DNA from: Isoetes taiwanensis
Lineage: Eukaryota; Streptophyta; Lycopodiopsida; Isoetales; Isoetaceae
Assembly (NCBI GenBank): GCA_021234155.1
Contig: JAJEKV010000094.1
Span: 3,268,535-3,332,534, forward strand
Direction of reading: 5' to 3'
Length of the DNA stretch: 64,000 nucleotides
Shown: positions 33,181 to 44,929 of the stretch, piece by piece
How the letters are laid out: the number at the start of each line of letters is the position of its first letter
Position numbering within the stretch: position 1 is the first letter of the stretch
The notes under the pieces: generated by a model
Databases searched by the model: none
What the model was told of the DNA's origin: nothing
Seen by the model: only the letters and a program-made list of their open reading frames with translations
Made by a program: the position numbers and the translations under genes

Positions 33181-36100
33181 GGAATCGTGAATCTGAAATA
33201 ATGCCGCTAGATGAAAAGCGGGCCTTGTAACTTCGTCCAGTGCTTGGGTAAATTGCCAAAAGCGGTTGTTGACTTGTTAGTGAAACACGAAAAAGGGAAC
33301 CAAATTCCCCATACATCTAAGGTGTTCACACATGAAAAAGCAATGCTCAATGGTCTCCGGATCCAGCTTGCATCTTTGGACAATCGATTTGATATTCTAG
33401 GGTTAAACTTATGGACAAGCACATTAACCAGCGGACACCTATGAAGAATCGCCGCAAAAGAAGCGCCCTTTTTAGGATGAAGTAGCTTGTCCCATGCCCA
33501 AGACCACACCTTACGCCATTGAAGAGGAGGAGGAAGTTGAAGAGACCACTTATTAGGCAGGAGGAAGAATATCGATTATCAAGCAACAATCGATACATAG
33601 AGTTCACAAGTTTGCACTCCTTAATTTCTTCATGACAAACCCATACCAAAATATCTTCTTGGTGTGGCGAGAATAGGCTGTAGAAAATCAGCAACTTTTT
33701 GCCAAAAGAACTCTATCCCATCGCCCAATAGAAACTTTAATCGAAAAGCATCCCATGTCGACAATGGCACGAGTCATACCATGTTTAATAGTTAAGATTC
33801 CAAACTTTTCCAACGTCTTTGAGTCAATGGGTGCACTTTGTAAAGCAAAGTGGTTGATTGTCTACCCGAGGGATCCACCAACAAAGGTGCGATCAAGCGT
33901 ACACAAGCAGGTTACCGTGATGTGAAATAAAGTTTTGGTTTGTGTGCCGAGAATCTAACAATCCCTTTAAGAATGGAGAAGCATTATGATAAGGCCGCAA
34001 CTCATAAAATAAACTCCATGGAAGAACATGTTTGAGTGTGACTTTGCCAAAAAGGGATACATGGGTAAGGCACATGCAATAAGCGTAACCCGGAGAATCA
34101 TCCTTACCTATGAGAAGCCATGGAAATGAATTTTGAGATCATAACCTTACTCGCAAATGGAATCTGTCATGCCCAAACCTCCAGCAGGCTTAGGTTTTAT
34201 ACACTTAGACCATGCAACCTTCACCACTACCCACAGCTTCATTTCCACCGGATAAAGTTTCTAATAACACCCACAATCTCACGAAACTTTGAGTGGGGAA
34301 GCAAGAATGGCGAGAAACCATATAGACATGTGTGTTGCTTAAGACATGCTTAGCAACCGTTACCCTTCCAGGGCATAGATAGCTTAGCCCGGTATCCCAA
34401 AAAAAAGGTGCCTCATAACCCCTCGTTATAACATCCCAAGCATCGAGAAGTTGAAACATGAATACCCAGCACCGGATACCAAAGCTTGGTTGCCTTCCCA
34501 TGAGGCAACACCTTCCCGGGGTAAGCAAGAACACATGGTGGGACTTCATCATCTAGAGTCCACAAAGCGTTTTTGCCAGCGACCAAACTCCAGAGGCTAA
34601 GGAAAATGTGTCAAGCGGCTTTTGCATTTTGGAGATTAAACATCTGCTTTCAAAAATAGAAAGGTATCATCCATTTTAATAATTTCTTGAGAGCCATTTT
34701 CCATAGGAAGACCCCCCATCACATCATCCTCGGCAGACACTAGAAAAATAATTGTGAAAAGCACCTCGCCACTATTGTAAAAAGCAATGGAGCCAAGGGG
34801 CAACCTGTGAACTCCTCTACCAACAGGAAAGACAAGACAGAGGGCTCTCCACGGAAGAGTACTGTAGATCTTCTTGAAGTATGCAACTTCATGACATCTC
34901 TTGTGAATGGGATACCAAACCCTAAAGCCAATAAACACTTCTCTAAAAATCCCAATCCACAACGTCATATGCCTTGGCAAAGTCAAGTTTGAGATACACA
35001 ATCACGATGGGCCTTTAGCCTTGCCCAATACATACCTTCATAGGCGGCGCAACATTATCAAGAATACACCTTCGAGGGCAAGAACCCGGTTTGGGTGGAC
35101 GAAATTGACTCAAGAAGAACAACACACAACTTCTGCGCCCGAGCTTTTCAAAAAAATCTTATACAATAGAAAGCAATGTTATAGGGCGCCAATCCAAAAT
35201 GGTCTTGGGCTCTTTACGCTTGGGAATGAGGGAAATAGCACAATGTTAAGAATTTTGTCCAAACCTGTATCTTCTAAATTCACAAAATGCATTATATATA
35301 TCATCTCCAATCCAAAACCCCAATATTCTTGAAAAATTCTCTTGGAAAACCATCAAGACCTGGACATTTTCCTTTCTCCAATAGGTGAGCATTTGCCTAG
35401 ATCATCTCTAGTGATATTTGTCTCTAAAATTGAGCGTTGCTCTGTTGAAAACAATAGAATGCACTTTAGTTAACACGCAGTGATTGCATGTCCTCACGAA
35501 ATGGTAGGCGATGTTTGTGCAAAGAATCTTTAAAATGATTATGTAGGTGCTTTGCTTTAGGTGATCAGGATCGAGAAAACTCTCGATAGCCATCTGAGAG
35601 AGTGAGAGAGTTAATAGAAGTAGCCATCCTCCTCAGTTTTTGCCCCTAAAAATGAGAACACCTATCACCCGGACTTAAACCATTGCAAACCGGCCTTCAA
35701 CCCGGCTCCAAAGAACCTGCGGTCTCAATATCTTTAATTTCTTGTAAGATCTGTTTCTCTCTAATGCCAGAAGAAGGAATGTGAGCTCTGCATATTTGTA
35801 ACTCCTGATATAAAGCTGTCAAATGACCTCGGCCTCAACCACTTTATCGATGACCCCATTCCTTAGCAAAGGGGATTTGGCCGCCATGGCGGCTACAACC
35901 CTGACACCCCGGATGAAGAATGCACGTGACCCGCATCTTCTGACTGTTTTAAACTCTTCGTTCTTCAGGTAACTGGTATTGAGCTTGAAAAATGTTTTAG
36001 TGGGCCTTCTATTATTTGCCAGCGCAGAAGAAAACCATTGTGGGTTGTGATCTGAAACAGAGCTATCCAATAGATTAGTCCTGTGAAAAGGAAGTACCAA

Positions 36101-36240
36101 GCCAGCAGCAATAACATTATAATAGCCACGATCATGGCGAGCATAGGCTCTACCATAACCCGTCCAACCATTACACCATGTGTATGATCATCATTGATCT
36201 TTCGATGTATTGGAGTGGATTTTCTCAAAAACATAATGTG
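33180..36240 (-). mobile_element. Decayed L1-type non-LTR retrotransposon (LINE)
   Basis: Three parts lie in order on the minus strand. At 36,060-35,930 is the end of an APE-type endonuclease with the SVSDHNP motif and KTFFKLNTSYLKNEEF. At 35,400-34,640 is reverse transcriptase, with CPGLDGFPREFF, then DFLEKCLLALGF, GCPLAPLLF and a degraded catalytic box read as DDTFLFLK. At 33,690-33,210 is a zinc-binding RT-associated domain (HPKKGASFAAILHR, then CPK and EHCFFMCEHL). Many frameshifts and stops separate the pieces. No poly(A) tail is found at the 3' side, so both ends are uncertain. The encoded proteins would nick target DNA and copy RNA there; this copy is dead. Confidence 0.82.
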
Positions 36241-36244
36241 GGGT

Positions 36245-37560
36245 TTCAGTCAGCTGCTTCATGTTCAGGTTCTTGCTATCTCTGTATTTTCATTCTGCCT
36301 AATCTCCTTTTGTACGGTTGTTGAACAGCTATGACGGCATCATGACAGTTAAACGGTGCATTTCTGTAAGCATTTTTCTAAGTCTACTGGTGTTCCAGAA
36401 TGCACGGATTCAAGGGCCCCTCTGGTGCAACCATTCCGCCATTGTTTTTTCTAAGTCTACTGGTCTTCAGGAATGTACAGATTTTAAGGGCACCTCTGCT
36501 GCAACCATTCGCCCAATTACAACATGAAGTAAGCAATTTCAAATAAGGTGCATTTTTATGGTGGAGAAAAGATGTTAGCAGAATACATTGGCTACTCCTC
36601 CCTTCAAGCTCTCCAATGTCTTCAAGCTAAATGCAGCATATGGAACTTCAAAATCCAGAACTGAGCAATGGAGCATGGAGTAAACACAACTGGATTCATT
36701 ACATGAGCGATTTCTACCAGGTTTGAAATGCTTCTCTCTTTTTGTCTATAACAGGAAAGTACTGAAAGTGATATTTAATTGATAAGGGAAGTTCTAAGCA
36801 TCCGCATGTAATAGGTGCTTTCTGATAGATTTGTTTTAAGTGATAGTAGGTTGATGGCTTTGCATATGGCATTGCGTAAGAGCAAGATGGAATGTCGGCA
36901 TTTAGATTAGTGGGCATGCATAATTGCTTAGATAAGATGTTGTGTAACTAAGTTGGAGCGCTTTCAGATTTGTCATTTTATGTCTAAGAGAATGCAATAC
37001 TCAAATCGTGCTTCTTAGGTGCAGATTGTGATGGGTACCATTGTCTATTTGCACTATTTGATTTCTTCTTTCTTCTACGATTTATTAAGGAATTGCATTG
37101 TTGTTGTCTAGCTAGGCATGAGTGGATTTAGAGATCTCATATTATGTATGCTTAATGCAGGAGGTCCAGCTGCCATGGAAGAAGGGATCAATGCGTGGTA
37201 AAGGAGGTCTAAAGAATGCCAAAACATTCCTTCCCTAAATATTCCACAACCCTGCATTTTAATGTTGATAGTTCTGTCCAAACCTATATTATAAAGCTTG
37301 AAACATGCCTTTATGTCGATCAGCTCAAGCGTATCTTTCTCGGAACCCATCTGGCATTTTACATCCAATAAGAAGCTTCCATTCGGATGCCTATACATTT
37401 TCAATTGGATCAAATGGCAAGAGCAAGCATGCAAGATTGTGAATTGCAAAGATTGGTAAAGCAATTCGGAAGAAAAGGAGCTATTGGTACTTTATATTGC
37501 ATGTCATGAAGGATGAATATGCCACATATACCTCGAATTTACTAAGGATTTACTAAGGAT
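36245..37560. other. Spacer right of the LINE
   Basis: A partial direct repeat (TTTTTCTAAGTCTACTGGT with GAATG) lies at 36,374-36,412 and 36,447-36,480. A 118-codon minus-strand frame at 37,464-37,108 has no recognised domain. Confidence 0.35.
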
Positions 37561-37564
37561 TAAG

Positions 37565-39810
37565 TGTGTTCTTTGGCCGATATCCAAAGAACAAACGATT
37601 ATGTTGCTTAAGACCTGGTTTGCAACACTATAGGGTCTATCACATATGCCTCCTTGGGTCAGGAGCCTTTAACTCTATCCCACGGGAATGTGGGGGCTTC
37701 ACCGCTGTCCGCCCTCCCTCACCGCTCGTGCTGCTACCGGTGCCTCTTCTTTGGGGCACTTCCTTCTCCACGGGCTAGGGTTTTGAAGAACTTCGCCCCC
37801 TACGTGTTGGGGATGTAATCCTCGTCCAGAATCGTCGGTAGAAGGCTGGTCTCTTAGCTCGATGGTTAAGTTGATGGCGGGCCCCTACTTGCTCCCTTCA
37901 ACCTTCACAACTTTTCTCTTGCACCTTTAATGGCTTTGGCCTTCCTCTTCTTTGGCTCGGCAGGCGGTGGTTGGGTCCTCCTCCGTTCTTCGTCCTCTCC
38001 GCTCGGCATGCTCTTTGGCTTCATACTAGGCGATGAAGCGGCAGAATCTGCTTCTTCTAGCGGGGCTAGAGTGCGTGATCATTTGCTCTTCCCCTTCCTT
38101 GCTCCTCCCGCAGGTGGGTCTCGGTCACGGTGTTGCTCTTCCACTTGTTGGCCGCCACGCGCACTCCCCTGCTCCCTGCTCCTTCCTTCCTCATCGCGAT
38201 CTCCTCGAGGGATTTGATGCATGATGTCGGGTCGGTCGTCCTCTATGATCTCCCATTATGGTCGCCTCGATCTGATCCTTCAGATCTCGCCGAAGAAGAT
38301 TCGCCTTCGGAAAAAAGCGTTCTTGAAGGACCCTCCGAAGAGGGCGAAACACTGGGCTGGAGGATCCGGCTCGACTAAGGCTTCCTTGCGATTTTTGCTT
38401 GCGGGGCCATCATTTGATGGTTCGTTGATCCGGAGCTAAGCGCCCGAGAAGATCGCCTCGGCGAATCGACAAACTTCTAAGGAAGAGCGAAAATGGGAGG
38501 GTCTAGGTCTATTTTATAGGTGTCAATTTTAGGTCAACTTTTAAACTACCTTTTGAGGTGCTTAAAACATCTAAAACACCCTAATTAAGCAAGGTCTCAC
38601 CGTTGCGCCCGGCCCGGAAAATGAAAAAGTCATTTCTGTCCCGGCGGCGTGTGAGACATGGTGGGACCCACTACTAAATTTTGTACTTTTTAAACAAGTA
38701 ACATGCTAATTCTAATGATTCTTAGCTCTAATTTAGAATTATCAAGCTATTTTCTTGTAATTTACAACTTTTGGTGTGTTTAAAATTTGAATGTCTCACC
38801 GTTAAAAAATGAAAAATCTCATTTCCTCGGCACGTGTTGAGACCACCCTACTTTTTTGGATGTTGGCTCACCAATTCTTAATCTTTTTTATGTTTTCATT
38901 CATTTTAACCGTTACTAGCTTAGCATAAACTACAAAAATGAGAAAAATTTTCCCATTTTTCGAGGTTTAAGGATCCTATCGAGGTTAGTACTCTGGGAAC
39001 ATGGCGATTGCTTTGCTCTTGGTCTCCAAGAACATTGCTCACGGTACCCGCGTGGCGTCCCCTACGCATACGGTTGCACTCACCAGTATACAAGCGAGGA
39101 GTTCATCCCCATACCCGCTCCCATCTTGGGTCTGAGGGCCCTCCACATAACAACCATAATCGTGGACGGGTTCCAGTGGGAAGAGTGAAGGGTCATTTTA
39201 CCCCCCGCTCCCTCGGGGTCTACCTAGTCGCTGAAGGCGTAACATACATGTCGGTACACAACATAAGCACATATCCCCTCGAAGGTGGTCCATCACACTG
39301 CATAAACAAGGTGAGCCAATACATAAGGGAAGTTCTACCCGAGGCTCGACTCAAAGGGGATAGCGGCGGCTTGGGTCTCCGATTCGTTCATTGAGGCGAA
39401 ATTCATGGCAATGGTTTGGCTGGCATATGAACATGGCATAGGGTTGTCCACTCCATCCGCCCCTCCTGTGCACACTTTGCGAGTAGGCTGAAAAGTGTCG
39501 GGACTGTTGGCAGCCACGATGCATAGCCAAGGGCTATTCTGGGTTTCATCCTCCGGTTCGATGGGGCGAGGAAGGGTCACCCCTCAGAGATCTATCTTTG
39601 ACTCAAGGTGACTAGAGGCCCCTTTACCCGTGTTCGGATGAACCCCTGGAAAGTGTACACCACTTCACGGTGTCGAGTCCATGCCTCACCCCCCGATGGT
39701 GAGCCATTAGACCCCTAGTCACAATGATCCTGGTAGGCCTTACACACCGGAGGGATCGCTCAAGAGTCGGGGACATGAACCTCCTTCTCGGCCCGGTCGG
39801 CCCCTTCACC
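37565..39810. other. GC-rich unidentified region
   Basis: GC content is higher than in the flanks, and frames exist on both strands (for example plus 37,930-38,217 and 39,008-39,394; minus 39,580-39,335). None shows a domain. It may be part of an unrecognised LTR element, but no LTR pair or PPT was found. Confidence 0.3.
38585..38860. repeat. Two copies of a GTCTCACCGTT...GAGAC inverted motif
   Basis: Copies lie at about 38,593-38,655 and 38,793-38,852. Each has GTCTCACCGTT, then a GAAAAA/TCATTTC middle, then a CACGTGT- or CGTGTGAGAC-like end. The outer parts (GTCTCAC and GTGAGAC) are complementary. Confidence 0.55.
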
Positions 39811-39814
39811 CACA

Positions 39815-39905
39815 ACCGGTGTGGTTCTTGTACAGGCCGAATCTATAGTGTGCTAGAGAGGCTACTCTAGGAGCATCTACTACCAAGCTTTAGGTCTCTA
39901 CACAT
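39815..39905 (+). repeat. Dispersed repeat, copy B
   Basis: See copy A at 31,035. The shared blocks appear in the same order with indels. The C-rich sequence upstream of both copies also has loose similarity. Confidence 0.5.
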
Positions 39906-39979
39906 GGATAAAGGAATTTACAAAACTATGTTTCATTGCATGTTGGTATTTTGCCACATGATAAATACTGGCTCTTTTT

Positions 39980-40250
39980 TTTGCATAAAAATGTTACGCT
40001 TTCTATTGCATAAAAATGTTACGCTTTCTATTGCATATAGCCATTTTTGCAGCAACATGGCATAGCACCAGATGTGGACTTAAGTAGTTTTTATAAATGT
40101 TCTAGGGCATGCAGGCATCTAGCCATCCTTGCGTGAACAATATGTCATAGAACCTAGATTTGGACTTAATAATTCCACATCTAGCACATGCTTTAAACAA
40201 GTAAACACCCCGATGTTTGAAAGTGCAAACACCCCGATGTTTGAAAGGAT
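39980..40250. repeat. Short tandem duplications
   Basis: Two copies of a 27-bp unit (GCATAAAAATGTTACGCTTT) lie near 39,985-40,038, and two of AACACCCCGATGTTTGAAAG lie near 40,204-40,245. Confidence 0.85.
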
Positions 40251-40599
40251 CCACTTAGTGCGTGGCAATTTTGAGATTGAGGGCTTTTATTTCAATGAGA
40301 TCATGCAGTTGGATACCGTTGTTTTCCATAGTCTCAAAAATGTATGAACTTGGATGTCACATCCACATCCACAATCGGAAGAATTCTTTCAGCAATATAA
40401 TGATAAATTACATGGTACCTTGAATCTAAAGCAAGGAACCAAACCATTACCATTATCTTGAGTTTACAAACACCCCAATGCTCCATTATTTTATCCACTG
40501 AATGCAAATTAATTAATTTATCATACGAAATGTAAATGACAAGCTATGCAATATCACAAGTACGTAATATCTATTTCTATTCCGTTATATTTAAGTCGT

Positions 40600-40664
40600 A
40601 CACTACAATGTTCAAACCAACAGTTGCCCAGCTTATGCCCAGCAACGCTGGGCACCATTACTAG
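40600..40664 (+). mobile_element. Helitron-type 3' end (left copy)
   Basis: A hairpin, TGCCCAGC-AAC-GCTGGGCA (40,636-40,654), is followed by CCATTA and CTAG (40,661-40,664), then T. A hairpin a few bases before CTRR, with insertion before T, is the hallmark of Helitron 3' ends. The element body would lie to the left; its 5' TC end was not found. Confidence 0.65.
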
Positions 40665-40751
40665 TCATTTATTATCATCAGTGAGACATTGCGAGGATAA
40701 AAAACCAGGGAGGAAAAAACCTTAGCAAAGATTCACTGATTATTATAACAA

Positions 40752-41640
40752 ATTTATTTATTTAGGATGATCTCCCAAATATGGAAGTAGAGCGTCCCTC
40801 ACTGTTGACAGCTCAGCTTGACGTAGTCGCAATATTTCAGCAGCCTTAGAGTGGCCATCGACTGATTTGGATCCTTGCACTATGTCAACGACGGCGAAAG
40901 CAATAGTGAGAACACTAGCAGCGCCAGCAAATGTTCTGCCAACGGTTTTGGCAACGGTGTTGGCCCCCTTTGTAGTTATCTCTATACTTTTCACCGATGC
41001 TGTAGTTAAGCTTATACCTTGCATTTCTCCCATAGACGTGACAATCATATTCCTTGCAACTGCTGCTGAAGCAGTAACACTTGTGTTTACAATAGTGGTA
41101 CTAGCCGCCGTTACAGCTACTGGGGTAACAAGGACGTTCCATAATGCACCCTTTGCAATGTCTACACCATCTGGGCCTTGCCCTTCAAATTTTTTTCTTC
41201 AGATTCCTCAGTACTGCCTCCAGGATTCCTTCAGATTCCTCAGTACTGCCCCTGCAAGTAATGAGGTACCACCGGTGAAAGGTGCAGACACTAGTGCAGC
41301 TGCTCCGATTAGCCCACCAGCTAGTGCTGCGCTTCCACCTGCATTTAAAAAGCATCAAATTAATCACCTCATATTGCATTATAAACCAGATTCATGCTTT
41401 CTTGCCTGTTATCTTTGCCACACCCGTTTCCCATTCCCTTTTATCAAGAACATCTGCAATCCGTAGAATGTACGTGATTGCCTCGTTCCCCAATCTTAAC
41501 CAATCCTTGGCATCAAATTTCATCAATTTATCTAGCTCATTCCTTAACCTTTTCTCGCTTATCGTCCCCATAACTAGCCTAAGACCCACTGCCTTTGATG
41601 CCTTCGATAATAATAGAATATGAGACCTATATACGCCAAA
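40752..41640 (-). pseudogene. Apolipoprotein-L-like hydrophobic protein gene, broken
   Basis: Minus-strand pieces in order: 41,589-41,392 (KRLRNELDKLMKFDAKDWLRLG and IADVLDKREW); 41,350-41,220, Gly/Ala-rich (GGLIGAAALVSAPFTGGTSL); and 41,190-40,758 (DIAKGALWN, then TVGRTFAGAASVLTIAFAVVDIVQG). The long hydrophobic Gly/Ala hairpins resemble apolipoprotein-L domains, which act at membranes; this is a fold-level guess. A 33-bp tandem duplication (GCAGTACTGAGGAATCTGAAG twice, 41,200-41,257) with a stop in it breaks the frame. The first gap could be an intron. Status uncertain. Confidence 0.4.
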
Positions 41641-41859
41641 GTTGGAGTTAGCAGTTAGTAGTTACCTAAAGGTTAACGCGAAAATAACGTATAACAAGTC
41701 AGCGGAGGTGATAACGAGTTATTTTTTTGCCAAAAAAAAACAATCGATTTTTAACAATTTGAAACTTTTTCTTTACTAATTCGAACACGCTGAATTCAAA
41801 TATGCAATCAGAATTCTCAAATACCTACTCTAACCTAGCAATGAACGTCGTTAAGAAGT

Positions 41860-42035
41860 TCGTCCAAGATTTATCAAGTATAAGGAAGAGTTGGGGACTG
41901 TTGCAAAACCTTGAATAATTCGTCCAAGCGGAAGAGTTGGGGACTGTCGCAGAAACCTTAAAAAACTAACATGTTTTCTATGCCGACCTCTTATCAAAAA
42001 CCTTAAATAATTCGTCGGAGTTGGGGACTGTGTTC
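41860..42035. repeat. ~65-85-bp imperfect tandem repeats
   Basis: Three copies of a unit with TTCGTCC(AAG), AGAGTTGGGGACTGT and AAACCTTAAATAA begin near 41,860, 41,921 and 42,008. Confidence 0.75.
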
Positions 42036-42243
42036 CAAAAGAATACGTGTTGTTTTCTATGCGAGCTTGTTGACTTCTTATATCCTTACTAGCAGGTCCC
42101 ATACTATTGAAGAAGGAAAGCCAAGTTTTGTTTGTAAGTTTGTGGACAAACCACAATGCCGCTCGTGATGACATGTAACCAAATCTCACCCTCACAAATA
42201 AACCAAAACAGCCAAATATGCCAATTGGGGTGGAAAACCAATT

Positions 42244-42439
42244 GGGACTTGTGGAATAATGTTGGGCCATGACCATGTCAACATTACATGAAAGATTAGG
42301 TTTCTGATATTAATTCTCACCATGTGGGACTTGCGCAATAATAATGGGCCATGACCATGTGAACATGACATGAAAGATTAGCTTTTCCATATTAATTTCA
42401 CCGTGTGGGACTTGTGGAATAATGTTGGGCCATGACCAT
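42244..42439. repeat. 81-bp tandem repeat (host array split by insertions)
   Basis: Units start at 42,244, 42,326 and 42,407 (GGGACTTGTGGAATAATG). Unit 3 is cut after GACCAT by the gypsy element, and its continuation (ACCATGTGAACACGACATGAAAGA) lies at 52,471-52,494, where a Helitron end begins. Confidence 0.92.
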
Positions 42440-44010
42440 TGTTGGCCGGGTCAACCTACCCCAAGCCCGACAGAGTTCTTAGGCAATGGATGACAAAATA
42501 ATAATACGAATGACAGCAAAAAATATAATTCCGTTAATTACTTACGCCAACACCACCACAACTAGGCTCATAACTTCCGTTATACCCCTTAAGCCTAGCC
42601 GCACCGCTTCCGTTTACTCCTTGCTTAATATATATTTTTTTATTATATAATATTAACAATTTTATATTGTGGATATATATTTGTATCACAATTATCAATA
42701 ATATATATTAACCTTGGTTGTCATGCTCATGCCCATTAATGCATTCGAATTCCTTAATCACCCATGTTAACCCCTTTTTACTCTTATTTTTAGACAACAA
42801 TATCCATTAGCTTTTAGTTAGGTTATTATTGAACAAAAATAAAAAACACAAGGCAAGAATTACCTGTTAGGGCAGCGTCCAACGGCCAGGGCGGCGACCA
42901 GCGGCCAGGGCTTCAATCTCCTCTCTGCTTCAATCGATCCCTCCTTGCCTTTCTTTTACCTGCAGATATAGCAATGAGCAAGCAAGATGCATGCAGATTT
43001 CGGATTTGGGTCTGCTCTTGGATGAGCGTCAGATGGATGAGCAGGCAATCCCAAGCATATTCAATCCTCTATTTTGGTTTTATCCTTTTCTTAATATTTC
43101 AATCACAGATTTTACAGGAACTAATCGCAGATACATCCTCTTCCTTAACTCCTTTTATTTCCTTACTTCTTACTCTCTTTCCTTCCATACAGGTGGCGAG
43201 CATGCTGACCCAAGACTCTCTTACCATTCGACTTTATCTCTTATTTTAATCCTTCTTGCTTTTACCCAGAAGCAACAGTCAAGATCAATAATCAAGTCTC
43301 AATTCAGATTTTTAATTCCGGATTCTTAATTCCTTCCCTCAATCATTACTTCAGGCAGCAACATGATATTCTCAATTCAGATTTTTAATTCCATTCTTAG
43401 TACTTCCATTTATTTCTTATCAAAGCGGATCACCATTCTCACAGATACAGAGTAGGATGCTTGAAATTCAAAAGAGATTTTTAGCAAGCCTATCTGATCT
43501 TACACAGCATCATTAATTCTTTTCTCACACATCATTATCTTATTAACTTAGAAATAACCTCAAGCAGCATACTGGAGGGACCAAATTAGCGCAGAACAGA
43601 TAAGATTACACATTAGCATCAGCTCAAGGCAAAAATTCGATTCAGGCCAAAGGTAAAATTCGAATTCATTCATCAATGTACTTATACACAACTGAACAGA
43701 TCTGAGCCCTTGAGACAAATCAATCTGGAGCATCCAAGTGTTAAATAACTAATCCTAAACAACCATGGAGATGTTGACACCTCATCAATCCAAAAATATG
43801 GTCTCCTCCAATCAAACTGCTTTGTGCTTTCTCCTTACCATTAAAATTCGAATTTCTAATGGTCTTCAATAATATAAGCATCAAAATCTTCAAAAATAAC
43901 CTTGTAACTATGCACTTTGGTCGATTTTGAGCCCATACGTCTTCATTGCAGCTTCTTTTCACACTGTTTCACTCAAAAATCAAAATTTCTGTTGTGCTGA
44001 CCGCTCCACA
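42440..44010 (-). repeat. Left LTR (3' LTR of the gypsy element)
   Basis: Plus-strand ends are TGTTGGCC and GCTCCACA. It carries TATATATTTTTTTATTATA-rich text and a run of CTTCCTT words, also present in the right LTR. Confidence 0.95.
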
Positions 44011-44028
44011 TTATCCCCCCTTACTTGT
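44011..44028 (-). promoter_or_regulatory. Gypsy polypurine tract
   Basis: The reverse complement reads AAGTAAGGGGGGATAA, directly before the LTR start TGTGGAG. A second copy of this text lies at about 44,876-44,896 inside the element. Confidence 0.85.
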
Positions 44029-44029
44029 A

Positions 44030-44875
44030 TTCGACGTCTCGACGAACTTGCTTTCAAAAATCTGCTCGAGATGATAAAAGATTGGACTAGAACTTCTCAT
44101 TTCTCTTAGCAAAGGTAGCAACACCATTATTAACCGGGATTAAAAAACCTAAAGCCCTTTCGGGTTTTCGAGGAAAAACCCTGGTAATAATGATGTCACT
44201 ATCCTTGTTAGGGTCCTCTCGATCCGCATCAACCTCATCCTATTCCGGGTGCCTATTTTGAACTTGGTTGGGATGGAGACAATGGCCAGACAATACGGAA
44301 ATGGAAAACAATGGTAAAGAAAACAATGGTCATGGTTGGTAAGCCAACTAAAAATAGATGGACATGAAATGATGGAAAAATGATGCTCCCAATGGCACAA
44401 AATAACGTTAGTAGAACATATGGTCGCTAATATGGTGAAGCTGATTGCGACTTTTATGATTTGAATGATATGGATGAATGAAAGGCGTATGGTTTGACTA
44501 ATTAATTAAGAACAACGAGGTGAACCTATCATGGAAACAAAAATTAGTAAAAACATTGCTGCCTGATGGTAAAGCTTACATGGCAGATTTTAATGGATTG
44601 ACATGGAGTGGATGAGTGTAATGTGAAATGAATTGACAAAAATGGAGACAAGCGGTGAACCTATCATGGAAACCATAAAAGTTAGTAACAAATTGTTTGC
44701 TGGATGCGAGTTGATTTGGCGCCTTTATGGATTGAATGAGGTGTAAGAATGAAAAATGAGATGAATTTGAGTAATCTGAGAGCAAGCGGATGAATAATAA
44801 GAAAAAATCAAATTCTTTATTTTTTTTTTTTTTTTTTTTTTTCACTTTTTAATAATTTTTCCCTTATTATGCTAT
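44030..44875 (-). other. Gypsy 3' internal noncoding region
   Basis: Lies between two copies of the polypurine tract text. A T-run at 44,819-44,842 is present. Repeated GGTGAACCTATCATGGAAAC words lie at 44,520 and 44,655. No coding domain or env-like frame is recognised. Confidence 0.55.
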
Positions 44876-44929
44876 TATCCCCCCTTACTTGTATTCATCG
44901 CTCTCGATGAATTACATTGCATCTGGAAG

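Noticed and set aside
37930-38439. Overlapping frames as a protein gene.
   Set aside because: Several frames are open because of base composition; none shows conserved features.
37565-39905. A complete LTR element.
   Set aside because: No LTR pair, primer-binding site, purine tract or pol motif could be found.
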